Assembly (NCBI RefSeq): GCF_902498995.1
Contig: NZ_CABVLY010000010.1
Coordinates: 124,001-188,000 of the forward strand
Length of the DNA: 64,000 nucleotides
Direction: 5' to 3'
From: Burkholderia anthina
GTDB lineage: Bacteria; Pseudomonadota; Gammaproteobacteria; Burkholderiales; Burkholderiaceae
Position 1 is the stretch's first letter, and every line of letters begins with the position of its first letter. Below, one piece after another: positions 27,700 through 36,083 of this stretch. The notes under the pieces were generated by a model. The model worked only from the letters and a program-made list of their open reading frames with translations, was not told where the DNA came from and made no database searches. The translations under genes and the position numbers were made by a program.

Positions 27700-28545
27700 C
27701 TAGCTGCCGCGTCCCAGTTTAAAACCGGGTTTATGGTATTCCACGTGCCCGAGATCCATCATCTTCCAGCGGCCCCCCCAGGTCAGGCCGACCTGCTCGG
27801 CAACTTGTCCGTACAACTGGTAGCCGCGCATCGCCCAGGGATCTTTCTCGGAAATGACCAGCTTGCCGTCGCGCAGGAATGCGTTGTCGGCCGCCAGCCC
27901 GAATTGGTGATAACTCTGGAAGGCCGCCGCGTTGGTCACGTTGGTGCCCATCTGCGCGAGCCGGTTCTGGCGTTCCGGGCTCCGATAACCTTCCAGCAGC
28001 GCCATTTCATAACCATATTGTTCGTGCATGATCTTGTAGACCAGCAGCAAACGCGTGCGGAAGTCGGGATCCAGCAGGTTCCAGTCGCGGCTCGCATCCT
28101 TCAGCGCCGGCCGTACCTGTTCGACTTCCTTCGTGGCAAAGACTTCAGGCGGCAGCGGCGGAGGCGGGACGAGCTGCTCGCCCTGCAGCAACGCGGCGAT
28201 CTTCTCGTCGGGCACGCGCGCCGTGTCGTCGTACTGAAACAATTGCCGACCGCGTAACGCAATGGCCACCAATGGCGGCGTCGCAAGAATACCTGCCGAT
28301 ACCATAATCATCAAGCGCCGTCGAATCAGTAAATTTTGCGCATCACTTAATGCGTCGCGGGTAATGCTTGCCGATTTAACAATTCGACTTCGCGTACGCG
28401 CGGCGCGATCGTTCGCACGGCGCGTTAGACGGCCGTGAAACTGGGCGACGGATTCGAAAACGGTCGCGCGGATACCCGGTAAAAGCAACAGTGCCGCGAC
28501 CGCGACGGCAAGGGCGAAATAGGCGACGAGTGCGACGGCAATCAA
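27700..28545 (-). CDS. tagX: M15-family peptidase (VanY/TagX-like), T6SS-associated
   Basis: This 281-residue inner-membrane-anchored peptidase has a membrane span at the very N-terminus (1-24), a second hydrophobic stretch at about 78-96, and a periplasmic M15 domain. Zinc-ligand motifs are visible as SYHQFGLAADNAF (SxHxxGxAxD) and GHVEYHKPGF near the C-terminus, with LLEGYRSPERQ as the family's upstream signature. TagX-type enzymes cut peptidoglycan to let the T6SS membrane complex assemble, and the position upstream of tssM fits. The symbol is assigned by analogy. The only start giving the membrane leader is TTG 28545, with GGGGA 8 bp upstream. Confidence 0.82.
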   Translation of the reverse strand: MIAVALVAYFALAVAVAALLLLPGIRATVFESVAQFHGRLTRRANDRAARTRSRIVKSASITRDALSDAQNLLIRRRLMIMVSAGILATPPLVAIALRGRQLFQYDDTARVPDEKIAALLQGEQLVPPPPLPPEVFATKEVEQVRPALKDASRDWNLLDPDFRTRLLLVYKIMHEQYGYEMALLEGYRSPERQNRLAQMGTNVTNAAAFQSYHQFGLAADNAFLRDGKLVISEKDPWAMRGYQLYGQVAEQVGLTWGGRWKMMDLGHVEYHKPGFKLGRGS

Positions 28546-28666
28546 CGAAATCCCCGGAAATTGGAATTGATTGTGTTTTGCAATGCTTGCTCTTAGAATC
28601 AGGCTGCTTTGAGAGGCCGGGCTATATTATCGCGGTGAATTAAACCAGGATTCAATGAGACGCTGA

Positions 28667-29632
28667 ATGAGTGCGCCGGAAAATTCAAATTCGAAAACCC
28701 CGCCTAGCCTGCTGTCCGACAGCAAGCCGGCAGGCGAGGGTGGACCGCAGCAATCGCGCATTCTCGCGAATCTGGAAGGACGTGTCACGCCGCCGGCCGA
28801 ATCGTCGCGCCGCTCGCTGAAGGGGCCGATCGCGGCCGTGGTCGCGCTCGTGGTCGCCGTCGGCGGCTGGGGCGCATGGCGCTGGCAGCAGCAATCCGGC
28901 GAGCCGGCCGTCGTGGCCGCCGCGCCCGCGCAGGCAGCCGCGAAGGCCGAACCGGCCAGCGGTGCCGCGCAGGTCGCGCAGAATGCCGCGTCGGCGGCGT
29001 CCGCCGTTCAACCGGCGACGATCGTCAACGAGGATGCCGCATCCGCGACCGTTGCGTCCGCATCGTCCGCGTCCGGCACGGACGACAGCCGTCTGTCGCG
29101 TGCGCTCGCGAACGGGGCCGACGATACGCCGGGCGCCGCTACCGCTACCGCAGGCGCAGCCGCCGCGGCAACGGCAGCCGCGGTTGCAACGACGAAAACC
29201 GCGAAAGCCGACGCAGCGAAGAACGACAAGGTCGCGGCACGCAGCAAGGCAGAGGCCAAGGCCGACGCGAAGGCGGAGGCCCGCAAGCACCGCAAGGAAC
29301 AGGCAGAGCTCGCGCAGGCGAAGAAGCGTCGCGAAACGGCGGCCCGTACCGGCGGTGCGCGATCGTCAGGGAAGGACGATCCGGATGCCGATCTGCTGGC
29401 GGCGCTCGTCGCGCGCACGAAACCGGCCGACAAGAAGACCGCCGCGCAGAAGGCGCAGGCCGGGCCGACGAAGACGGCGGCCGCGACGGGCGGCTCGCTC
29501 GCCTCGCGCGTGAAGGACTGCTCGGAGCGTGGTTTCTTCGAGGATCAGCTGTGCCGCTGGCGCGTTTGCGAGGGCCACTGGGGCAAGGATCCGGCATGCC
29601 CGGCCGCCGCGCAGTCCGAGACGCGGCAGTAA
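28667..29632 (+). CDS. Single-span Ala-rich protein with C-terminal Cys-rich motif
   Basis: This 321-residue protein has a short cytoplasmic N-terminus, one membrane span at about 51-72 (PIAAVVALVVAVGGWGAWRW), and a long Ala/Lys/Glu-rich linker in the periplasm. A compact C-terminal motif of about 30 residues has four Cys in the pattern C-x10-C-x4-C-x9-C (285, 296, 301, 311) with several Trp and Phe. The linker looks like an extended or coiled spacer, and the Cys set could form two disulfides. It is divergent from the M15 peptidase with a 121-bp gap. I recognise no named family. The location suggests an envelope accessory of the T6SS, but this is inference. Confidence 0.75.
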   Translation: MSAPENSNSKTPPSLLSDSKPAGEGGPQQSRILANLEGRVTPPAESSRRSLKGPIAAVVALVVAVGGWGAWRWQQQSGEPAVVAAAPAQAAAKAEPASGAAQVAQNAASAASAVQPATIVNEDAASATVASASSASGTDDSRLSRALANGADDTPGAATATAGAAAAATAAAVATTKTAKADAAKNDKVAARSKAEAKADAKAEARKHRKEQAELAQAKKRRETAARTGGARSSGKDDPDADLLAALVARTKPADKKTAAQKAQAGPTKTAAATGGSLASRVKDCSERGFFEDQLCRWRVCEGHWGKDPACPAAAQSETRQ

Positions 29633-29822
29633 GCTGCATTACACTACCGGTTCATCGCACACGCGCCGCCCTCGAGCGGCGCGTTGCTTTTGGGGCCGCG
29701 GGCGGCGCGCGCATCGTCGTGTGTGACAGAGTCACGCGAGTGTCACACGCGTCGTGCATACGTTTCCTTTCTTTTCCCGGCGTGGCGCCGCGATGCGCGA
29801 TGCGCGGCGCGGTGCGCGCAGC

Positions 29823-30866
29823 ATGACCTTCGACACGATGGATCTGATCGTACAGACTTACGGCGCCGATACGTCCGGCATGGTGTGCGGATTCCGCTTC
29901 GTCCCGGGCGGGTCGGGCGCAATGCTCGATGCCGACGCGGCCGCCGCGTGGCTGCATACGTGCCGCGGGCACGAGGCGGTGGCATCGGACGATTTCGTCT
30001 GGCTGCACTTCAATCTCGCGCACGGCGCGAGCGAGCGCTGGATGCGCACGCACCTCGGGCTGCCCGACAGCTTCTTCGAATTCCTGCACGAAGGATCGCG
30101 TTCGACGCGCATCGAGCAGGAGGACGGCGCGCTGCGCGCGATCGTCAACGACGTGATGTTCAATCTCGAGCTGACGCCGTCGGAAATCGCGACGCTGTTC
30201 GTCCATGTCGAGCGGCGCATCATGGTCACCGCGCGGCTCAAGCCGCTGCGCTCGGTCGATACGCTGCGCGCATGCGTGCGCGACGGCGAGCAGTTCCGGT
30301 CGCCGGCCGAACTGCTCGTGCACCTGCTGCACGACCAGGCCGACCTCCTGATCCAGATCATGCGACGCACGAGCGTCGACGTCGATCGCATCGAGGATCG
30401 CTTCCTGTCGCAGCGGCTCACGTCGAATCGCGTCGAGCTGGGTGCGATGCGCCGCACGCTGACGCGCCTGCAACGCATGCTGGCGCCCGAGCCCGGGTCG
30501 ATCTTCCGGCTGCTGGCGAAGCCGCCCGCGTGGCTGCATGCCGAAGACGTGCAGGAGTTGCGCGAGTCGACCGAGGAATTCTCGCTCGTGCTCGCCGATC
30601 TGTCGGGGCTCAACGAGCGGATCAAGCTGCTGCAGGAAGAGATCGGCTCGCGGCTCGACGAGCAGAACAACCGGACGCTCTTCACGCTGACGCTCGTGAC
30701 CGTGATCGCACTGCCGATCAATATCGTCGCGGGCTTTTTCGGGATGAACGTCGGCGGTGTGCCGTTCTCGGAGAACAAGCACGGGTTCTGGCTGATGGTG
30801 CTGCTGGTGGCGGGCTTTACCGCGCTCGCCGCATGGTGGGCGTTTCGCCGGCGCGACGATCGCTAG
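29823..30866 (+). CDS. zntB: ZntB-like divalent-metal transporter (CorA superfamily)
   Basis: CorA/ZntB proteins are pentameric inner-membrane metal channels; ZntB mainly moves zinc. The 347-residue product has a large soluble N-terminal funnel domain, a long Glu/Arg-rich helix (about 235-285), and two C-terminal membrane spans. The signature GMN lies at the end of the first span (VAGFFGMNVGG). The second span ends in ARRRDD-like basic residues. ATG 29823 is chosen; an in-frame ATG 69 bp upstream would add a basic segment untypical of the family. Confidence 0.88.
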   Translation: MTFDTMDLIVQTYGADTSGMVCGFRFVPGGSGAMLDADAAAAWLHTCRGHEAVASDDFVWLHFNLAHGASERWMRTHLGLPDSFFEFLHEGSRSTRIEQEDGALRAIVNDVMFNLELTPSEIATLFVHVERRIMVTARLKPLRSVDTLRACVRDGEQFRSPAELLVHLLHDQADLLIQIMRRTSVDVDRIEDRFLSQRLTSNRVELGAMRRTLTRLQRMLAPEPGSIFRLLAKPPAWLHAEDVQELRESTEEFSLVLADLSGLNERIKLLQEEIGSRLDEQNNRTLFTLTLVTVIALPINIVAGFFGMNVGGVPFSENKHGFWLMVLLVAGFTALAAWWAFRRRDDR

Positions 30867-30907
30867 CGGCGGCCGCATCACGCCGGGCGCGGCACGCCGG
30901 CAACGCG

Positions 30908-31060
30908 TCAGCGCAGCAGCGTGATCGCGTGCTCGCCGATCACCATCCCGAGCAGGCCGACGAGCGCGACGAGCGGCGGGGCCGGCGAGCGCACGTGCAG
31001 CAGTGCGTACAGCACGCCGACGCCGAGGCCCACCGCAAGCGAAAGCAGGTAATTCATCAT
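30908..31060 (-). CDS. XapX-domain small membrane protein
   Basis: This 50-residue protein has two hydrophobic segments and the XapX pattern: LLSLAVGLGVGVLYALLHVRSPAPP in two pieces, then LVGLLGMVIGEHA. GGAG lies 7 bp upstream of the ATG at 31060. It follows the quinone oxidoreductase gene on the same strand with a gap of about 23 bp, so the two are probably cotranscribed. The function of XapX proteins is unknown. The gene is easy to miss because it is short. Confidence 0.85.
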   Translation of the reverse strand: MMNYLLSLAVGLGVGVLYALLHVRSPAPPLVALVGLLGMVIGEHAITLLR

Positions 31061-31083
31061 GGCGGTCTCCGTGCCGGGCGGCG

Positions 31084-32061
31084 TCACGGTTTGAGGATCA
31101 CGCGCTCGCGCGCGCCGGCCAGCACTGCGCGATATGCATCGTGCGCGCGCTCGAGCGGGTACGTGTACGCCTCCTCGATCGGGAACGCGCGCAGCGTGCC
31201 GTTGCCGAAGCCGGGCGCGAGCGTATCGAGGATGTTCGCGACCGCGGTGCCGCCGAGCTGCAGCGAATCGACGCCGACGTACGTGTGCTGGCCGCGATAG
31301 AACGAGAAGATGTCGAACGGCACGCTGCGGTCGATCGTCGAGATGAAGATCTGGCGCCCACCGATCGCCATCGATGCGTTCGCCGCTTCGAAATACGGGC
31401 TGCCCACCGTGTTGTAGACGATGTCCGCGCCGTGCCCGCCGGTCGCCGCGCGCACCGCGTCGGCCACCGCTTCGCGCGAAGCGTCGATCACGCGCACGTC
31501 GCCCGATGCGTGGCCGCGATAGGCGCCGGGGCCGCGCTCGACGCCGATCACCGTTGCGCCGCGCGCGGTCGCAAGCTGGATCGCGGCCTGGCCGACCTTG
31601 CCGTTTGCGCCGAACACGAGCACGACGTCGCCGGCCTCGGGCATGCCGGCGCGCCGCAGCCCTTCGTACGCGGTGACGAACGGCACGCCGATGCCGGCCG
31701 CTTCGTCGAGCGTCAGCACGGCCGGCTTGCGGCGTACTTGCGCGGCATCGAGCACCAGCCATTGCGCATGCGAGCCGTCGCGCCCGACGCCGAGGTCGCC
31801 GCCCGAGCCCCATACCGGCGCACCGATCCAGCCGTCGGGGCCGCCGCGCACGATGCCGGCCCAGTCGCGGCCGGGCGTGCGCGGCCACACCGCATGCGGC
31901 ATGCGCCCGAGCGCGGCTTTCACGTCGCTCGGATTGACGCCGGCCGCGCGCACCTCGATCAGCATCTGGCCGTCGCCCGGCACGGGCGGGTCGACTTCCC
32001 TGACGCGTGCGTCGAGCGACTCGATGTCGGGAGCGGGGGCGTCGAAGCGGATGCTGCGCAT
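31084..32061 (-). CDS. NADPH:quinone oxidoreductase-type zinc-independent MDR protein
   Basis: This 325-residue medium-chain dehydrogenase/reductase is of the quinone reductase (QOR/CurA-like) subfamily. It has the GroES-like N-terminal fold (EVRAAGVNPSDVKAALG and TPGRDWAGIV), lacks the catalytic-zinc cysteine and histidine set, and has the NADPH-binding Rossmann motif LVFGANGKVGQAAIQLA near residue 155. GGAG lies 7 bp upstream of ATG 32061. It is divergent from a LysR regulator, with a near-perfect palindrome between them, so it is the likely regulated target, together with the XapX gene. The substrate is unknown. Confidence 0.88.
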   Translation of the reverse strand: MRSIRFDAPAPDIESLDARVREVDPPVPGDGQMLIEVRAAGVNPSDVKAALGRMPHAVWPRTPGRDWAGIVRGGPDGWIGAPVWGSGGDLGVGRDGSHAQWLVLDAAQVRRKPAVLTLDEAAGIGVPFVTAYEGLRRAGMPEAGDVVLVFGANGKVGQAAIQLATARGATVIGVERGPGAYRGHASGDVRVIDASREAVADAVRAATGGHGADIVYNTVGSPYFEAANASMAIGGRQIFISTIDRSVPFDIFSFYRGQHTYVGVDSLQLGGTAVANILDTLAPGFGNGTLRAFPIEEAYTYPLERAHDAYRAVLAGARERVILKP

Positions 32062-32180
32062 GATGATCTCCGTGAAGAGGGGCTGGCGCGCTGCCCGGCG
32101 GGCGGGCGCATGCAGCGGTGGAACAGGATGACTGGAGTCTAGTCGGCCGGATTTGACATGGAAATGTGCAAAGGCGAATG

Positions 32181-32207
32181 ATTGCTTTGCATTTATTGCA
32201 TAGCAAT
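32181..32207. promoter_or_regulatory. Palindromic operator for the divergent LysR regulator
   Basis: The arms ATTGCTTTGCA (32181-32191) and TGCATAGCAAT (32197-32207) match as an inverted repeat with one mismatch around the 5-bp centre TTTAT. It lies in the gap between the quinone oxidoreductase and the LysR gene, 13 bp upstream of the LysR start. That is where LysR-type proteins bind to regulate both directions. Confidence 0.7.
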
Positions 32208-32220
32208 CCCGGGAGCCGGC

Positions 32221-33141
32221 ATGGACGACTTTCTTTCTCCGCATCTGGCGCTGTTCGTCGACGTGGTCGACCAGCAGAGCTTTTCGGCGGCCGCGCGCCG
32301 GCTGGGCGTCGCCGCATCGTCGGTCACGCGGCGCATCGACCGGCTCGAGGCGCAGCTCGGCATCCGCCTTCTGCATCGCACCACGCACGCGCTTCGGCCG
32401 ACCGAGGCCGGTCTGCTGCTGTACGGTCGCGCGACGCGGATGCTCGCCGAGCTGCGCGGGCTGCAGGAGGACCTGCACAGCCAGCACGACGAGCCGAGCG
32501 GGCTGCTGCGCGTCGACTGTCCGGCACCGTTCGGCCGCAGGCACCTGATGGCCGCGCTGGCCGCGTTCATGCAGCGTCATCCGGCGCTGCAGGTCGACCT
32601 GTTGCTGACGGACAGCATGGTCGATCCGCAAGGCACGCGGCTCGGCTCCGACGTCGATCTCGCGGTGCGCATCGGCCCGCTGGAAGACACGCGCTTCGTC
32701 GCGACCGTGCTCGCGCCGCAACGCCGCGTGCTGTGCGCGAGCCCCGACTACGTCGCGCGGCGCGGCGAACCCGAATCGCCCGACGCGCTGGCCGGGCACG
32801 ATTGCCTCGCGTGGCACGGCGCGCCGCCGCCGGGCGCATGGCGTTTCGACGGCCGCCGTCACGTGCCGTCGCAGCCGCGGTTTCGCAGCAACCATTCCGA
32901 GGCGCTGCTCGAAGCGGCGATCGACGGGCTCGGCGTCGCGCACCTGCCGACCTGGCTCGCGGGGGACGCGCTGCGCGACGGTCGGCTGCGTGCCTTGCTG
33001 CCGCGTTATGCGGCCGCGCCCGAGCCGGCGACGATTCACGTGTTGCGCCAGCAGGCGCGCGGCAGCGCCCGCGCGTCGCGGCTGGTCGCGTTCCTCGCCA
33101 CGTGGTTCGCGCAGCCCGCGTGGGATGCCGCGTGGGCGTGA
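32221..33141 (+). CDS. LysR-family transcriptional regulator
   Basis: This 306-residue LysR-type regulator has an N-terminal winged helix-turn-helix (FVDVVDQQSFSAAARRLG, then SSVTRRIDRLEAQLG) and a C-terminal effector-binding domain with the usual DLAVRIGPLEDT and ARRGEPESPDAL blocks. The start at 32221 has GGGAG upstream and gives a normal N-terminus. An upstream in-frame ATG at 32182 would overlap the operator. It is divergent from the quinone oxidoreductase and probably controls it in response to a redox-active or aromatic compound. The ligand cannot be deduced. Confidence 0.9.
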   Translation: MDDFLSPHLALFVDVVDQQSFSAAARRLGVAASSVTRRIDRLEAQLGIRLLHRTTHALRPTEAGLLLYGRATRMLAELRGLQEDLHSQHDEPSGLLRVDCPAPFGRRHLMAALAAFMQRHPALQVDLLLTDSMVDPQGTRLGSDVDLAVRIGPLEDTRFVATVLAPQRRVLCASPDYVARRGEPESPDALAGHDCLAWHGAPPPGAWRFDGRRHVPSQPRFRSNHSEALLEAAIDGLGVAHLPTWLAGDALRDGRLRALLPRYAAAPEPATIHVLRQQARGSARASRLVAFLATWFAQPAWDAAWA

Positions 33142-33170
33142 CGACGCGATCGACGGCGTGCAATGAAGAA

Positions 33171-33192
33171 CGGGCCCCGCGTGCGGGGCCCG
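33171..33192 (-). terminator. GC-rich hairpin downstream of the M1 aminopeptidase
   Basis: A 10-bp perfect stem, CGGGCCCCGC / GCGGGGCCCG, has a 2-base centre. On the minus strand it is followed by TTCTTCATT, which suits a terminator for the leftward aminopeptidase gene. Convergent read-through from the LysR gene may also stop here. Confidence 0.6.
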
Positions 33193-33256
33193 TCGAACAG
33201 CGGGAAGCGCCGGCCGGCACCGCGGCGTGCGCGGCGCGGCCGGTCGAACGACAACG

Positions 33257-35440
33257 TTACTGAGCCACCGTCTTGCGCGGCTTGAACATGCCCTGGTAGC
33301 GCAGCGTCGGACGCTCCTTCTCCACCGGCGCGATACCGCCGAAGCTCGGCGTCTGGCGCAGCTTCATCGCGGCCGGCGAAGCGACCGAGCCGATCGACGT
33401 CGAACGCGAAGCCGGCGCGAGGTTGTTCGCGACGAGCAGCGCGGCCTCGCTCTTCAGGTTCGCGAGCAGCACCGGATCGGTCGACGTGTTGATCTGCGTG
33501 AGCAGGCCGCTCCATGCCGCGTCGCTGTAGTTCACGACGTAGTAGTCGAGGCCGCTCGGATCCGCGACCACGCCCGTGCAGCCTTCGATCCGCGTCTGCG
33601 TCTGCGTGTCCTTCAGCGCGAGCGTCGTGTGTTTCGCGAGACCCTGGCCGTACGCGAGCGTGAGCGGCACCGTCCATTGCAGGCCCGGATACGCGTTCTT
33701 GTTCGGGAACGGCTGCTGTCTCAGCGTGACGACCGTCTGGTTCTTCGTCAGGTCGCACTGCGTGTCGAGCGAGATCAGCGGCACGCCCGTCTGGCGCACG
33801 TAGCTGTCGCCGATCGGGCCGACCGGCTGGCCGCTCGCCTTCGACAGCGCATCCCACAGACGCTTCGGCGTGCCGTTGCCGAACGAGTAGTCGACCAGGT
33901 ACTGCTGCAGGCCGTGGCGCAGTGTCTGCTCGCCGAGATAGTTCTCGAGCGTCTTCAGCACGTGGCCGCCCTTGTCGTACGTGAACGCGCTCGCGCTCAG
34001 CACGAAGTCGTTCGACGCCCAGTCGTTGAAGTTCGGTGCGACCGGGAACGCGTTCGGGCCGATGTCGCGGTTGATCACGCGGTACTTGTTCTTCACCTGG
34101 TCGAGCCAGCTGAACTGGTCGGGGAAGAACTGGATCGTCGTCTTCGTCTCGAAGAACGTCGCGAACGACTCGTTGAGCCACACGTCGTCCCACCAGTCGG
34201 TCGTGACCAGATCGCCGAACCACTGGTGTGCGACTTCGTGCGTCAGCACTTCATTGCCGTACTGCGACATCGGCTGGCCCGGCTGCGGCAGGATGTCGTC
34301 GGCGAATTCGAGGATCGAACCCCAGTTCTCCATCCCGCCGAAGTTCAGATCCTTCTGTTCCTTGAACGCGTCGTTCGCGGCGACCGTGTCGAACTTCGTC
34401 AGCGGCAGCGGGATACCCGTGTAGCGGTAGTAGAAATCGAGGGCCTGCTTGGTGCGGTCCATTGCCGGCTTCGCCCAGTCGCTCATGCCCGGCGGCGTGA
34501 ACACGCGCAGATGCAGGCCGCCCTTGCCGCCCGGCAGCGGGCTCGTGAAATTGTCCTCGTACGTGTCGAACATGCCGCCGCCGAAGAACAGCAGGTACGA
34601 CGGCATCGGCGGCGTCTTCTCGAACTGCACGAGCTTGTAGCCGTCGCCGACGTTGGTCGACGGCTTCTCGGCCGCGTTCGACACGACGCGCCAGCTTTGC
34701 GGCACTTCGGCCGTCACTTCATAGGTCGGACGGAACGCGGGTTCGTCCCAGCCCGGGAACCACTGGCGCGCCAGGTTGGTTTCGCCCTGCGTGAGAATCG
34801 CGCCGCTCGTCTTGCCGTCGGTGCCCTTCAGGTCGACGCGGAAGACGCCTTCCGCCGCCGAGCAGCCCGGATACGGATCGTCGCCGCAGCTGCCGCCCGT
34901 CTTCGCGACCGGATCGTCATACGACTTGAAGTTGATGATGCCCGACCACTCCATGTGCAGCGAATAGTTGCCCGCCGCGATCGTGCCGCTGACCGGGCGC
35001 AACTGGTAGTAGTCGCCCTTGTCCTGCGGCGTCGCGATCAGCTGGATGTTGCCCGGCTGCAGCGTGATGCGGCCGTTCGTGAACTTGATCCGGTGGCCGG
35101 CGATCACGATGTTGTTGACCGGCTTCAACACCTTGATCTCGACGTCGGCGCGCCCGTCGAACGCGTTCAGCGCGTCGTTCGGGCGGAACCATAGCCGGTA
35201 GTTGACCGGGACGACGGTGTCCGGGAGTTCGACAGGCGGCACGTTCTTGTCGACGTTGGCGGTGGCCGGCGGAGGTGCGCTCGGCGGCGTGGTGACGGCG
35301 GGCGTCGAGCCCGGCTGCGGTGCGCCGGCGGAGCTGAGCGCGGAAGCCGAGCCCGTGCCGCCGTCGTCGCCGCCGCATCCGGCGAGTGCCAGTGCGGCGA
35401 CGAGCGGCAGATAACGCATCTTGCGAATGTTGATCGACAT
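33257..35440 (-). CDS. M1-family zinc aminopeptidase, lipoprotein
   Basis: This 727-residue exported M1 aminopeptidase has a signal peptide ending in ALAGC with Cys at about 22, so it is probably a lipoprotein. A disordered Ser/Pro/Thr-rich segment of about 40 residues follows. The catalytic domain has the substrate motif GGMENWG (GxMEN) and the zinc motif HEVAHQWFGD with the distal Glu in DVWLNESFA (HExxH-x18-E). A conserved Tyr lies downstream (AFTYDKGG). M1 enzymes remove N-terminal residues from peptides. A lipidated form would act in the periplasm or on the surface, perhaps for nutrition. ATG 35440 gives the signal peptide. Confidence 0.93.
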   Translation of the reverse strand: MSINIRKMRYLPLVAALALAGCGGDDGGTGSASALSSAGAPQPGSTPAVTTPPSAPPPATANVDKNVPPVELPDTVVPVNYRLWFRPNDALNAFDGRADVEIKVLKPVNNIVIAGHRIKFTNGRITLQPGNIQLIATPQDKGDYYQLRPVSGTIAAGNYSLHMEWSGIINFKSYDDPVAKTGGSCGDDPYPGCSAAEGVFRVDLKGTDGKTSGAILTQGETNLARQWFPGWDEPAFRPTYEVTAEVPQSWRVVSNAAEKPSTNVGDGYKLVQFEKTPPMPSYLLFFGGGMFDTYEDNFTSPLPGGKGGLHLRVFTPPGMSDWAKPAMDRTKQALDFYYRYTGIPLPLTKFDTVAANDAFKEQKDLNFGGMENWGSILEFADDILPQPGQPMSQYGNEVLTHEVAHQWFGDLVTTDWWDDVWLNESFATFFETKTTIQFFPDQFSWLDQVKNKYRVINRDIGPNAFPVAPNFNDWASNDFVLSASAFTYDKGGHVLKTLENYLGEQTLRHGLQQYLVDYSFGNGTPKRLWDALSKASGQPVGPIGDSYVRQTGVPLISLDTQCDLTKNQTVVTLRQQPFPNKNAYPGLQWTVPLTLAYGQGLAKHTTLALKDTQTQTRIEGCTGVVADPSGLDYYVVNYSDAAWSGLLTQINTSTDPVLLANLKSEAALLVANNLAPASRSTSIGSVASPAAMKLRQTPSFGGIAPVEKERPTLRYQGMFKPRKTVAQ

Positions 35441-36083
35441 GACTGAAACCTCGATTGTTGAAAGAATCGTTCAGTGCTGCGAAAACGCCGGCAAAAGCAA
35501 TCCCCCGCCGTTAATCAACGGCGACGCGAAATGCCAGTGGCGGATATTCGAAAAAGACGGTCGACCGACTACGTGAAGGTAATCATGGTTTACTGCCCCC
35601 TCTGTGTTTTCCGGATATCGGTTAACTTGCCGGTTAAAAATGGCCGGGCGCGTGTTGTACTGAATTGATTTCGCGCGCACGACACGGGGCCGCCCGCCCG
35701 CTGCGGGCGCGCATTCCCTTTGCACCGACGACCCACGGGGCTGGCCGCACCAGGCCGCGCGACGGAAGGACGGCGTGTCGCCGTTCCGTAAAATCGCCGT
35801 CATGCGGTTTCAAGGTTTGTCGGCCTGCTCGAAGGATGCGTAAATATACTTGATGGTTTTGGGTAAAGGAAACGAAAAAATTAGAAGGCGCGTCTATTGG
35901 GTTTTTTGCGCGCGATTGAATGGTGAAAGGCATTAATCTGCTTTCTGTCTGGCTGTTGTTTTCGTAGTTTTAATCTATTAACGATCTTGCCGATAAGCGA
36001 AAACTACGAATCATGGCGTGGCCCGGCGCGCTCGGTACAATGTATCGATGATTCATCGATCGATTACGTCGAGGAGGCCTCCC
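35441..36083. other. AT-rich intergenic region with long inverted repeat
   Basis: This gap of about 640 bp separates the leftward aminopeptidase and the rightward LEA14-type lipoprotein. Several short open frames cross it, but none has a ribosome site plus a recognisable product. The right part contains an 11-bp perfect inverted repeat (35961-35971 and 36000-36010) separated by 28 bp. The region should hold the promoters of both flanking genes. Confidence 0.6.
35961..36010. repeat. 11-bp inverted repeat upstream of LEA14-type gene
   Basis: TTCGTAGTTTT (35961-35971) and AAAACTACGAA (36000-36010) are exact reverse complements separated by 28 bp. This could be two half-sites of an operator or a long-loop hairpin. 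No T-run follows directly, so a terminator is unlikely. Confidence 0.6.

Noticed and set aside
35471..35933. Several 60-110-codon frames in the gap upstream of the LEA14-type gene
   Set aside because: They overlap on both strands, lack ribosome sites and resemble no family.
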